From: Mycocentrospora acerina
Taxonomy: Eukaryota; Ascomycota; Dothideomycetes; Pleosporales
Length of the DNA: 64,000 nt
Direction: 5' to 3'
NCBI GenBank assembly: GCA_022701365.1
Contig: JAKUHH010000396.1
Coordinates: forward strand, 124,001-188,000
The position numbers and the translations under genes are program-made. How positions within the stretch are numbered: the stretch's first letter is position 1; the number at the start of each line of letters is the position of its first letter. The notes beneath the pieces were generated by a model. The model was not told the DNA's origin. It saw nothing but the letters and a program-made list of their open reading frames with translations, and searched no databases. Below, piece after piece: positions 32,342 to 43,034 of this stretch.

Positions 32342-34172
32342 TTATTTCTTGGACGCCTTCTGGGCAGCCTTGGTGACCTTGCCAGCCTTGTCGGCCTTGA
32401 TGACGGACTTGATGACACCAACGGCAACGGTCTGACGCATGTCACGGACAGCGAAACGACCGAGAGGGGGGTAGTCAGTGAAGGCCTCAACGCACATGGG
32501 CTTGGAGGGCACCATCTTGACGATGGCAGCATCACCAGACTTGATGAACTTGGGGTTGGTCTCAGTCGCCTTACCGGTACGGCGATCGATCTTCTCGAGG
32601 AGCTCAGAGAACTTGCAAGCAATGTGGGCGGTGTGGCAGTCAAGAACTGGTGCGTAACCGGCACCGACCTGACCAGGGTGGTTAAGGACGATGACCTGGG
32701 CGTTGAAGGACTCAGCACCCTTGGGGGGGTCCTGCTTGGAGTCACCGGCAACGTTGCCACGACGGATCTCCTTGACGGAGACGTTCTTGACGTTGAAGCC
32801 GACGTTGTCACCGGGAACACCCTCGACAAGCTGCTCGTGGTGCATCTCGACGGACTTGACTTCAGTGGTCACACCAGCGGGGGCGAAGGTGACGACCATA
32901 CCGGCCTTGATGATACCGGTCTCAACACGACCGACGGGCACCGTGCCAATGCCGCCAATCTTGTAAACATCCTGAAGGGGCAGACGGAGGGGCTTGTCGG
33001 TAGGACGGGAAGGAGGGTCGATAGCATCAATGGCCTCGAGAAGGGTCTTTCCGGTGGTCTTGGACTTGGTCTCCTTCTCCCAACCCTTGTACCAGGGGCA
33101 GTTAGGGGAGGCGTCAATCATGTTGTCACCGTTGAAACCGGAGATGGGCACGAAGGGAACGTGCTTGGGGTTGTATCCGACCTTCTTGATGAAGTTGGAG
33201 GTCTCCTTGATGATCTCCTGGTAACGGTCCTCGGACCACTTGGTGGTGTCCATCTTGTTGATGGCGACGATGAGCTGCTTAACACCAAGGGTGTAAGCGA
33301 GCAGAGCGTGCTCACGGGTCTGGCCATCCTTGGAGATACCAGCCTCGAACTCACCAGTACCGGCGGCGATGATGAGGATAGCGCAATCGGCCTGGGAAGT
33401 ACCAGTGATCATGTTCTTGATGAAATCACGGTGACCGGGAGCATCTGCAGAAGGTTAGCAAATGTCTCATCGAATAGATGGAGAATTTAAACATACCAAT
33501 GACGGTGACGTAGTACTTGGGGGTCTCGAACTTCCAGAGAGCGATATCAATGGTGATACCACGCTCACGCTCGGCCTTGAGTTTGTCAAGAACCCACGCG
33601 TACTTGAAGGAACCCTTGCCGAGTTCGGCGGCTTCCTGAGGTGGGCGTTAGCATTGTGCAGTGATAAGACAAGAGAGGCTCTATGCGCAGACAACCAAAC
33701 ACCCAAAGGGATCATGACGATGTACGTCATGGTGGTGAGGTTAGCAAAAGCCCGAGTGGGACTAGCGCTAGCGCGTAAAAGCTCGCACAACCCCACCATC
33801 AAAAAATGCCCCTCATCGCGGCCAACAAAAAAGCTGAGCGCTCAGAGGCTGCACCAAATGCATGTGGCGTTCCGGGGGAGGAAAAAAAAGGGAGTGCTAT
33901 ACCTTCTCGAACTTCTCGATGGTACGCTTGTCGATACCTCCGCACTTGTAGATCAAGTCTGTATTCCATTGTGAGTTGTTGTGACCCCGCAGTCGCTAGA
34001 AGAGGAAGGCTTACGGCCGGTGGTTGTCGACTTGCCGGAGTCGACGTGGCCGATAACGACCACGTTAATGTGCATCTTCTCCTTACTTTCGAAACCATTA
34101 GTACACTGCATCGGGTGCGCCAGAGGCGGAAGCACTCGAAGTCCTCGAGGCCAGAGGGTTCACTCACCCCAT
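32342..34172 (-). CDS. TEF1: Translation elongation factor 1-alpha (eEF1A)
   Basis: Five exons: 34172-34168, 34085-34015, 33958-33903, 33635-33497, 33444-32342, 457 residues. The first coding exon is only 5 nt (ATGGG) and joins to [31 protein letters not shown], containing the P-loop GHVDSGKS. Later G-domain motifs are DAPGH and NKMD in AINKMDTTKWSED. Domains 2 and 3 follow and the protein ends KAAQKASKK. The factor brings aminoacyl-tRNA to the ribosomal A site. Codon choice is strongly biased (C-ending codons), as expected for a very highly expressed gene. The introns at the 5' end are those used in fungal TEF1 barcoding. Confidence 0.98.
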
Positions 34173-36392
34173 GATTGCGGTAGTGTGTTGGAAGTTTTGG
34201 AAGTTGGGTTGTAGTTTTGATCGATCTGATAATGCGTTAGAAAGCAAGTAGAGGCGGTGGATAGTGTTGAGCGTACAGGTGCCCCAGCTTGTGGATGCGG
34301 TATATCAGCAAAGGAATGAAAGGGTGGAAGGGAACCGCGGGGTTATAAAGATCTCAGACGCGCTAGCGTTGCCAAGGTTGGCTTGCCTGCGCACCGCAAA
34401 GTTTTTCAGACTGACAAGGCTCCTTCACCTGCGTTGTATTGGGAGGCAAAGCAGGCAAAAAGACCCACTCTCATTGGTGAATGACGTTTCTGCCCTCCTG
34501 GTCTTTGTCTGACCGCCTGCACATCGAATCGCCACAGCCGCAGCTTCCTCATGCGAGCCTGAACAGCGCACCGTCATCTTTCCAACACGCCAGCCTTTTC
34601 CATGGCATTGCTAGGCTTTTGAGGCCGTTGCTTGCTAAAATATGCTGTGAATAATGCGGTCGAACAATTTCTATTTACTCCAACACACAATCACGCGCAA
34701 CATCTTCTTTGTTGCGGTGTGTTTCTGATGCAAAAAACTTTTGGCGCGCGCGGGGTACCTAAACACGACCTCATCATAGCCCCACCATGCTGTCTCGCCT
34801 TCCACTTCTGCCGCCAGATAGGTGCCCACAATAGGCAAATCGAGCCCAACTCTCTCCCACGAATAGCCATGGCCCCTGGCAATTCTCACGCCACAGTTGA
34901 ATGCGAGGCTATCTCGCGTTGAGTCACCACGCACGCGCTCTGGCCTACGCGTACATGTTTGAAAAGGGCGCTTCAACCGCCGCCCTCTCACCAATCCAGA
35001 ACAAAGACACTGGCCACACGCTTCAGTATCATCTACAGTTGCTCGCGTGTATCGTAAAGAGCTAGAGCAATTATTTTTCACTGCCTCGGTCAACATCATT
35101 GACTGTCATCGTTGATTAGAAGACGAAGAAAACGACAAAAGCAATTTAATGTCTAGGCGGTGCTTAGACGCTGCGGACGCTCAATCTCTGTCAAACATCA
35201 AACACGACTGCACATCCTCATTGTAGTTGCTAGGGCCTTTATTTTATTTTCTCTCGTTGAAGCTGACGCCATTGGGTTTGCTATACGCATTTCAATCATC
35301 ACAGACAAAAGGACGCATTGATTGCGCATCTTCACACCATGTTTGCCTCTTCCGGCACTAGTCATTCTCTCCCACCCCTTGTATTTCTGAACGTTCGATT
35401 CCCCATCTCCCATCCCTTCACACACTTCTTTCCACATGCCTCCTTCAATGTGATTATTCTCCGCGTCATCTTTATTAAAAAAAAAGCGCCGTCAGACATG
35501 CGCCCTTTTCTACTTTGCGTAACATTATGCACAGTACCACGACACTGGTGAGATGAGATGAGTCAAGTCATTCAAGAGAGTGATTGGCAAACCACATCTC
35601 ACAGTTTAGATGTACGCCTCACGCTCCTCAACCCTTTCTCTCGTACACCTGTGCAGGCATGTCGAGCCAGTCATAAAATCATGGTCGCGTGACAACAAGA
35701 GAAGCATGTATTCCAGCGATCCAAGAGAGGATCTTGAAGACTCATTCAGATAATTTCAAACTTTATCAGTCATTTGCCACGTGAAGCCTTAATCTTGATG
35801 AGTACACGTCACATACGCTCATCACTGCTGAGCAGACTCAAAGAAGTACATAACCTGCCCGTCGAGAGTCAGAGTGCTAGAGGTCTCCCTTACCCCCCGT
35901 AACGTTTGGTGTGTGATGATAAACCTGGTCGGCTCCGCACATGGATACAGCTCGCCGACTTACTCTTCTTGAAGAACTACCATGGTAGGAGTATTGATTC
36001 GCTTCATGGGGAATTGGGAATGCCGAGAAGCCCTCAACTTTGGGTTCTTGTTCATCGAGCTTGCTACGGTGTTTGGAGAACATGGCGAATCTGAATGGAT
36101 TGCTGCGCAGTTTGACAGGCAGATGTAGCCTGCAAGATGTTTGAAGTAGATAGGAAGAAGCGAGGAAACGAGTACATGGGAGTTGGAAGAGTTGCGCGTA
36201 GTGGACGTAAACAAACACTCGTGTAAGTAAAGATGAACCAATCGAGACAGTAGCAAACGAAAGGTTTCTGGCGAGCGAGGTAAAGTGTGTAAAGGTTCGA
36301 AGTAAGTCAAGGATTCACGAATGAGTGTAATTGTACTGAATACACAAGACCCATTGTCGCTATTTTCAGTCCCAGCAATATTAATACAGTCC
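34173..36392. other. Long spacer including TEF1 promoter
   Basis: 2.2 kb between two reverse genes. The part next to 34173 holds the TEF1 promoter and probably a 5'-UTR intron (a CAG acceptor just upstream of the ATCGATC segment near 34220). The rest has only short ORFs without recognisable motifs. Confidence 0.55.
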
Positions 36393-38026
36393 TCACAATT
36401 CCTCGATAATCTGTATATTTTCCATGTCCTTGAACAGGGACGTCTTGCCAGTTCCATCGCTTAAAGCCCACTGGATCGTCTTCACTAGCATCTGCCGGCC
36501 TGTTTCTTCAATCGGTAGCCAATGCCCCATACCTTTGAATACCAGCACCTGACTACCCTTTACCAGGTAGTCTCGAATACCAGCCAATATCAACTTCTTT
36601 TCAAACGCCGGGTCGCCTTCGCCCAGGATGATCGTCGCGGGTGCCTTGAGCGCGCCTTTTGGTGCAGTAGAAGAGAGTGAAATGGAGGAAGCACTGGGGA
36701 GATTATACAGCTCAGCCGTGATTTGAAGCGACTTTTCCCACTTGCCGACGAACAGACCGTCACGATAGATGCCAATCTTCTGAGACATACCACGGTCCTT
36801 GACCCTCTTTCTGACCGACTCGCCATACTTGAGTGTCAGTTCGCCCGCGCCGGCTATTTGATCTAGTTGCGCTATTCCGGGACCGGCCGACATAGCCATA
36901 GCCTCTGCTAGGTCATTTGCGTCGGGCTTCTGCGACGCGCCTTTCCCAATGCTATGGATGAGCCGCAGGAACCAGAAGTTTCCAAACGTGGCGAAGAAGG
37001 TGTGGAATGGTGGAGGTAGGCCGAAACAGAAAACGTAGAAGGAGCGGCTGAGCTGAGAAGTGACTGGGCCGAATGCGCGTACAGCGTTTCGAAGCAAGAC
37101 TGTGTTGAATGGTTGACGGATCCAAGTAGACAGCATCTGCTTGGCCAAGGATATGTATGAGCGAATACTGGCTTCTGTAGAATGAGGCTAGTGTATTAAT
37201 TAGTATGAAGGATCTCTGAAGCAATTGATTGCAGAAAACTTACAATCAGACCGCTCGTGATAACCCAATGGTCAGCCAACCCCTTCGCCTCGGACGCAAG
37301 CCTGGCACCGATGAGAGAGCCCCAATCGTGCGTGATCATGACTAATTTCCTATCCTTCTGCAAGAACGTCTCCCTCATGCCGATGACAAAATCGGTAAGA
37401 GGTTCAAATACTGACGCTGCGTCGTAGCTAGTTAAGCTATCACTGCCACCGTACCTGTGAATAGTTAGCAAGTTGCAAAACATAAACCAAGCACCTCACC
37501 AAATTCCGAGCGAGCAGACTTACCCAGGGAGATCAACTGCAATAAGCACATAGTCCTTGAGCGCAGGATCCAGAAGAATATACCACCACAGGAGAAACGA
37601 GTCAGGGAAGCCATGAATGAAAATGGCCACGTTCCTCGCCTTCCCATCTCCACCTCCAATCCCCTGATTCACAACATAATGCAGCCCAACCCCTTCTCTA
37701 GTCTTCCAAAACGCATGTCTAAATCCCACCAACGGCTCCCGATCAAGACTCCATCTCGCCTTCTGAGCTATGCACAACAAGAAAATCAGCATCTATTCGA
37801 CGCTAACCAGGCGTGCATGAGAGTCTATTTTTTTTTAAAAAAAAATATAAGGAAAGAAAGATAAATTAAAAGAATTCAACTCACCCTCTGCCAATGCCCT
37901 CTTTTCCTCGTCCGTATCCCTCGACGACAGCGCATCGCTTTGCAACGCAGAGCGTACGCATATAAGCGCGAGACTCAAGAACCCGTAGCCCGTCACGAAG
38001 CTCCACCGTGCAATCTCTGCGAGCAT
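36393..38026 (-). CDS. Alpha/beta hydrolase, epoxide-hydrolase-like, N-terminal membrane anchor
   Basis: Four exons: 38026-37885, 37767-37524, 37454-37244, 37187-36393, giving 463 residues. The N-terminus (MLAEIARWSFVTGYGFLSLALICV) is a likely membrane anchor. The oxyanion motif is HGFPDS, the nucleophile is D172 in THDWGSLIGARL (aspartate, as in epoxide hydrolases and dehalogenases rather than serine esterases), and the base is H421 in FKGMGHWLP. D391 in GEGDPAF is a candidate charge-relay acid. The family hydrolyses epoxides to diols, and microsomal-type detoxification is possible. The substrate cannot be told from sequence. No neighbours suggest a biosynthetic cluster. Confidence 0.88.
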
Positions 38027-39279
38027 TTTTCCAGACGAACAAACAGACCGTGTGCCTGTCGTGAAGAAAATCCACTAGATATAAAAGGTCACGGACACGG
38101 GAAAGAAATGTAGATTCCCGTCGAGGTACAAAGTAGTAGCTTGTACCAGCTTAGCTTTTTTGGTTTTCCGATCTTGGAGCGTGTATGGCAGGGTGGCCTG
38201 GTGTGCGGGGGTTTCCTCGATAAGAAGCAGCCCTCTGTCCGGGGAGGGGATTGCGAAGTGGATGGTACCTGAAGAGTGCTGATGTTTGTGTTATGTTTGT
38301 TCAAATCGAGTAGCTACATTAGTCGTTGCTGACTTGCAGCATGTGAAGATCATCACGTTGTGCATGAATCGCGGGCCGATTGTCTTTACATGTCGACTTA
38401 CCCTAGGTACGTACATGATCTGCGATTCTCAAGTTGACTAACATGCGCTCTCTTGAAGAGCTGTTGTTTTCTCCAAAATGTTGTGTTGGTAACTTGCAGT
38501 GGCTTGGATGGTTTGATTGGTTGGGATAGAGATATGTGTAGCGTGAAGGAGATTCATGCAACGACTTGATTCACACGCAGTATCCCGTCTCAACTCTATG
38601 CCAATGTCTTCGAGTTCTTGTTCGGCTGAACCTTATTTCCTAGTGGAGACACGTACCTACCTTCTTGATTTCTTCCCGCATCGCCTCGGGATTGTGCCCG
38701 CTCCGGGTATTTGGGTGTGCGCGAGATTCGCATCAGGTGGTCTCTTGTGCGTGTTTTAGGGCTCGCGGCATGTGCCTCGCAGTAAGCGACTTGCATCAAA
38801 CGGCTTCTCATTCGGCGACTGGTATCAGGTGGTTTGCAGTCGATTGCTCGCTGTGGGGTAGGATAGCTTGGTCTTGCCGGCGATGGCCTTGCAGATATAT
38901 TACAGTTTCGCAACCCGCCCTCATTTTGATTTTGATTTTGGTTTTGTTTTCTCGCCAAGGAAGAAGATTGAGTAGAGGTCTTCCTGCCGGAAGGCATAGT
39001 GATGTTTTGTAAGAAATTTATCTATGTTTTTTTTTGAATGATTTCTTATGGTAATAGCGGAATGGTACATCGCCTCTAGTGCTGTTGTTCCTCTGACACG
39101 GATAGGTGTTCTACGCGAATTCGACCTGTCGAATTTCCAAGTCTGAGCATCCTCTCCCATACGTTAATCGCGACCAAATCAAACCCTCCTCCTCGCATTC
39201 TCCCATGTCGATCCCAGGGTATCTTCCCAATCAAAAAACGCCTTATTCCAATGCCATCCCCTACACAACACTTCCCGCT
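38027..39279. other. Intergenic spacer
   Basis: 1.25 kb holding the hydrolase promoter and the 3' flank of the small coiled-coil gene. ORFs of 60-130 codons (for example one with an Asn-Gln repeat ending near 38997) lack support. No confident gene. Confidence 0.5.
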
Positions 39280-39849
39280 CTACCTCTTCCCCTTCAACCT
39301 CTCCAGCACCCTCAGCTCAGCGCTCCTCTGCAGTTTCAAGTCGTCCAGCTCCCTCTCAATCCCCTTGTTCCGCTCAACCATCTTCTCCCTCTCCAGCATT
39401 CTCCTCCTCACCTCCTCCATCTTCCTGCCCATCAGCTCCTCCACCACCCTCTCCAGCTGCCCCGCGTCCTCAATCCCATGCTCCCTGACGAACCCCTCGG
39501 CAAACTCCTTGACTCTGGCAGGCGACGGCCCCGGCCCCCCCGTGTGGTATCCGTTCTTGTGGGTGAGACGCAGCCCTGGCACAGGCGAGGCGTGGGTGCG
39601 TAGATGCGAGTGCATGGGGATGGGCAGCTGGTTTGCCGAGACCATGAGCGCGTCGTGGGAGTGTGGGCGCGGGGTGTCGTGAGAGGGCGGATGCAGAATT
39701 GCATCCATGAGATCGTTTTCAAAGGCCTCGTTGTAGGGAACCGTAGCCGGGGAGTAGTCTACGGCGGGAGAGGTGAGCTCGGCATCGGCGTCGGCGTCGT
39801 CGCTGGGGGTGAGTGGCGCGGCGGGGATGGGGGTGTCGCGTTGGGTCAT
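39280..39849 (-). CDS. Hypothetical protein with C-terminal coiled coil
   Basis: 189 residues from the ATG at 39849. The N-terminal half is Pro/Asp/Ala-rich and disordered. The C-terminal 80 residues (EGFVREHGIEDAGQLERVVEELM onward) are strongly charged with heptad leucines, predicting a coiled coil, and end LERLKGKR. The reading frame stays open upstream of the ATG to about 39977 and encodes a plausible Pro/Arg-rich segment (TPSPRKLRPTLLPHRAAIL). The true start may therefore lie further up, in an exon close to the divergent SF3b10 gene. I do not recognise the family. Confidence 0.65.
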   Translation of the reverse strand: MTQRDTPIPAAPLTPSDDADADAELTSPAVDYSPATVPYNEAFENDLMDAILHPPSHDTPRPHSHDALMVSANQLPIPMHSHLRTHASPVPGLRLTHKNGYHTGGPGPSPARVKEFAEGFVREHGIEDAGQLERVVEELMGRKMEEVRRRMLEREKMVERNKGIERELDDLKLQRSAELRVLERLKGKR

Positions 39850-40085
39850 CTTTTGGGGGGTGCAGGGGTGGAGGATGGCGGCGCGATGCGGGAGCAGGGT
39901 AGGCCGGAGTTTGCGGGGAGACGGAGTGGGAATGGGAGTGGTTGCGACGCGCTGCGAGGGCGTGTCGTGGAATGACTAAGCTAGAGGTGCGACTTGCGCG
40001 CAGGCTTGTCGCGACTTTCACATCTTCACCTGCACCCAAACACCAGGACGCCAGAACCACCAGAACCACCCCCACCAACGACAGC

Positions 40086-40419
40086 ATGGCCGACAAGCTC
40101 CGTGCACAGCAGCAACTCGAGGCCCTGCAGGCTCGCTACATCGGCATCGGGTCCGCGGATACGACGAAACACGAATGGACGTCGAACATTGCGCGCGACT
40201 CGCTGTCGAGCTTTGTTGGACACCCGCCTCTGCTGCAGTACATGAGCATCGGCCTTGGACAGCCGCGGGAGAAGACGCGGGTGCAGCTGCTGGAGCGTAT
40301 GATTCGGCCTGTGGGACCGCCGCCGGAGGTGAGTGTTGGCAGCGATGGTAGTGGTTGTGGTTGTGGTGGTGATGGACTTGGATGGGCAGCGGCTGACTGT
40401 GGAATAGCAACAAGATTGA
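40086..40419 (+). CDS. Splicing factor 3b, 10 kDa subunit (SF3B5/Ysf3)
   Basis: Two exons (40086-40328 and 40408-40419) encode 84 residues, very close to the 86 of human SF3B5. Conserved stretches are QLEALQARYIGIGSADTTKHEW, RDSLSSFVGHPPLLQY and LLERMIRPVGPPPE. The 79-nt intron has a GGCTGAC branch site and leaves a last exon of only three codons plus stop (EQQD-stop). The protein is a small scaffold within the SF3b complex of U2 snRNP, which clamps the branch-point helix. It is therefore the functional successor, in the splicing cycle, of the BBP protein encoded at 13-15 kb. Confidence 0.95.
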
Positions 40420-40721
40420 GGCATGGCATGTGGTGATTGGAGCAGTTGTGCGATGAAATGGAATTCGGGCAAGTGAAGCGTGGAGCATGTATGCGACGTA
40501 GAATCGCTCGTCTGGACGCATGGAGTCAAGGGCTGGCGTTACTGGCAAAGGTGAATACACATAGATGTCGAGAAATCTAGGCTGATGGTTCTAAGATGTA
40601 TGCATTTCCCACGCAAAAATCAAGAGCATTCAAATGCTTCATGTCTATCCGGCTCTATCGCACACCACAGGCCAGACTGCCTCGAGTCTCGTCGCCCCCT
40701 CCCATCCCCTCGCATGCCGTG
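40420..40721. other. Short spacer between convergent genes
   Basis: 302 nt between the SF3b10 and Yar1-like 3' ends. Nothing seen. Confidence 0.6.
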
Positions 40722-41483
40722 CTAATCGCTATCACTCGCGCTCCCAGCTGGACCGTCGTCGTCATCCTCGACCACATCGCCGCCAGCCTGCATGGCAAAC
40801 TCTCCCTTTTGCAGCATACTCCTGAGCTCCGTGTTCCGTGGATCGGCCAGCTCAATCGGCCTCAGCTTCGCCTTGTTCCGTATTCTGGGGTCGCAGCCCG
40901 CATCCAGCAAGATGTCGACAATGGGGTGGCCGACTGACGCCCACTCGGACTTGTTGAGCGAGTTGACGTAGCGGACAGCCTTGTGGAGCGGTGTGTCTTG
41001 CTCCATGCGGTCGATTTCGTCGATTTCGAGGCCCTCCTGGTCGAGCAGGATGTCGATGACGTCGTCTGTGTCGTAGTTAGCCCCCAGAACGATGCGTAAT
41101 TCGACTCTCCTCTTCTCTCCTTTCCTCTCCCTTCTCTTCCTCTCGTCTCCTCTCTTCACAAAACAGTGACCTGTTAAATTTCCCCAAGACCCGGCTTGAC
41201 TTACAGCTTCCGTACGTTGCCGCAATGTGCAGGCAGCCATTTCCCACGCCGTCGCGTGCATTGTTGAGTATCTCAGCAACGTGTTTTGCGGGCTTCTTGC
41301 CAGACTTTGAGGCTGCAGAAGTGAGGTCTGCAATCGTCTCCTCGAGGAGAGACGTGTTGTTACGACGGCATGATTCGAGAATCAGTTCGCGGGGAGATGC
41401 GCCCTGGGTTGCTGTCAATACCCACAGCCGCCGCATGCTCATCCTCAAACTCGTAGTCTTCATCTTACATCGTGGTCGGCCAT
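40722..41483 (-). CDS. Ankyrin-repeat protein, Yar1-like (probable Rps3 chaperone)
   Basis: Three exons: 41483-41469, 41403-41205, 41065-40722, 185 residues. The start is MADHD-GASPRELILESCRRNN; a longer reading beginning MKTTSLRM at 41463 is an intron translation. Two to three ankyrin repeats are visible: GCLHIAATYGSYDVIDILLDQ, DTPLHKAVRYVNS with VDILLDAGCDP, and RNKAKLRPIELAD. The protein ends with an acidic tail (VEDDDDGPAGSASDSD). Size and architecture match yeast Yar1, the dedicated chaperone that binds newly made uS3 and hands it to pre-40S particles. Small ankyrin proteins are easily confused, so the Yar1 assignment is an inference. Confidence 0.8.
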
Positions 41484-41914
41484 GTTCAACGTGTGTGCGA
41501 GTGCAGCGGAACGCGACTCGTCGTGCGCAAACCGCCTGCAGATGCCTTGGAGTAGTTTTTGGCGGGGTCGTCGGAAGCTATCAAGTCCTGTGTGTGTGAT
41601 GTCTGTTTCTCTCTGCCACTTGAAGAAAAGAGGAAAAGAGTCCAAAAAGGCGGGCAAGTAACAAGGAGGGAAGATCAACCGAATAGATCCCCAGACTAAA
41701 CCACCCAGCCAGCGCACTCAAGCTCGCAAGATGAAACGCCGTCTCATCAAGTGCGCGTCTCCGCTGGCTAAACCTCCGCCCCGCCCTTTGCCCTTCCCAT
41801 CCTAGCGCCAGCCCACGACAGGGATGTCCCGCCCTAACTTTTGTACAGTCGCGAAACACTCACCTCACCCAGAAAGTTCGACTCCTTCGCAACTGCCATC
41901 ACACACACCCCGCA
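41484..41914. promoter_or_regulatory. Divergent promoter Yar1-like / Rpc11
   Basis: 431 nt between the start codons of two ribosome- and RNA-synthesis-related genes. No specific motif was identified. Confidence 0.5.
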
Positions 41915-42546
41915 ATGTTGCTCTGTACGTCACTCCTTCCTCTCACCTCCCCAACAATAACCAACCCCCCGCCACAGTCTGCCCAACATGCAGCAACATG
42001 CTGCGCGTCTCACGCGTGCCTCCCGGCGACCCAACCATCGAGGACTCGGTCGGCCAGAACCGCTTCGAATGCCTCACCTGCCCCTACCACTTTGTCATCA
42101 ACAAGCGCTACTATGAGCGCAAGTACATGAAGAAGAAGGAGGTCGAGGACATTCTAGGCGGAAAAGGCGCCTGGGATAACGTTGACAAGACGCCTGGTAC
42201 GTTTTTTTTTAAAACATGTACAAAAATTATTTACTTTGGGCGTTCACCTGAAGACGCACAAGAGGAAGGGGGAGACACGGATAGGGAAGGAGACGAGGAA
42301 TTTTTATTTTTGAGAGGGGGCAGGAAGAGATACTGGGGACATGAGCTGACCAGACGACAGTGCAATGTCCGAATGAAAAGTGCAGGAACCACGAGGCGTA
42401 CTGGTATCAGCTGCAGATTCGCAGTGCGGATGAGCCCATGACGGCGTTTTACAAGGTACATTCTTCTTTGAGGTGTCGTCTTTGGAAAAACTTGGTCCAA
42501 CTAATTCTTGCAGTGCACAAAATGCGCAAAGGAGTGGAGAGAGTGA
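41915..42546 (+). CDS. RPC11: RNA polymerase III subunit C11 (Rpc11/RPC10)
   Basis: Four exons: 41915-41924, 41978-42196, 42361-42455, 42514-42546, giving 118 residues. The 10-nt first exon joins to give MLLFCPTCSNML, the N-terminal zinc ribbon (CPTC, then CLTCPY). The middle is KKKEVEDILGGKGAWDNVDKTP. The C-terminal TFIIS-like zinc ribbon has CPNEKC, the catalytic acidic hairpin RSADEPMTAFYKCTKC, and ends AKEWRE. The RSADE loop drives RNA cleavage by Pol III during proofreading, termination and reinitiation. All four zinc-ligand pairs are visible. The gene is convergent with the zinc-cluster factor downstream. Confidence 0.96.
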
Positions 42547-43034
42547 AGCGCTGGATTAGAAGCATACATGCACAAGGAGTTTGGGAGCTTGGTTGTTGGT
42601 GCTTGTTTTTTTTGCATTGCATTGCATTGCGGTATACCCCAGTTGATGTTCTACGGCTTAGAGGGCGAATGCATATTCATACATATATTTATATATTCAT
42701 TCACATCATGATTGGATCGATTTGTGACGTGATTTTTCACTTTGTTTTTCAACTGGCCTGTTGAATGAACAGACACAGTAGTATACTCTCGTATAAACAT
42801 GTTGGTCGAGAAACTTAACTTACCCGGAAAAAAATACCCTGAGAAATGCCAACCATATCAACCATTCATATATACATATTTTGGAACTGTGCCACACAAA
42901 ACAAACTCCTCCCAGAATTAATCTGTCACAAAACAGAGCCCTGCTCACGAGGCTCTGTTTTGTGACATAATCTTTAATACAACCAAACCTTTTGATTCAT
43001 TACACTTACCCATATCAGTACCCCGTCTCCATCA
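42547..43034. other. Spacer between convergent genes with strong inverted repeat
   Basis: 488 AT-rich nt between the Rpc11 and transcription-factor 3' ends. It contains ATATAT/CATT runs and the perfect palindrome at 42924-42967. Confidence 0.7.
42924..42967. repeat. Perfect 17-bp inverted repeat with 10-nt loop
   Basis: Left arm 42924-42940 (TGTCACAAAACAGAGCC) is exactly complementary to the right arm 42951-42967, around the loop CTGCTCACGA. It lies 378 nt past the Rpc11 stop and 68 nt past the stop of the opposing transcription factor gene. As RNA it would fold into a stable stem on either strand. Confidence 0.95.

Noticed and set aside
32624..33490. 288-codon forward ORF opposite the EF-1alpha gene
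   Set aside because: It is antisense to the conserved eEF1A coding exon. Such long antisense frames arise from strong codon bias (few T-ending or A-ending codons) and the product has no independent motif.
35381..35402. tRNA B-box-like GTTCGATTCC
   Set aside because: No matching A box or cloverleaf-compatible arms lie upstream at the right distance.
38596..38997. 133-codon reverse ORF with Asn-Gln repeats
   Set aside because: Low-complexity start over a TTTTGATTTTGG repeat, with no conserved features.
41077..41463. Start of the ankyrin gene at an ATG at 41463 (MKTTSLRM...)
   Set aside because: This segment is the first intron read through. The alternative start MADHD at 41483 with a GTAAGA donor and CAACCCAG acceptor gives a cleaner, in-frame protein.
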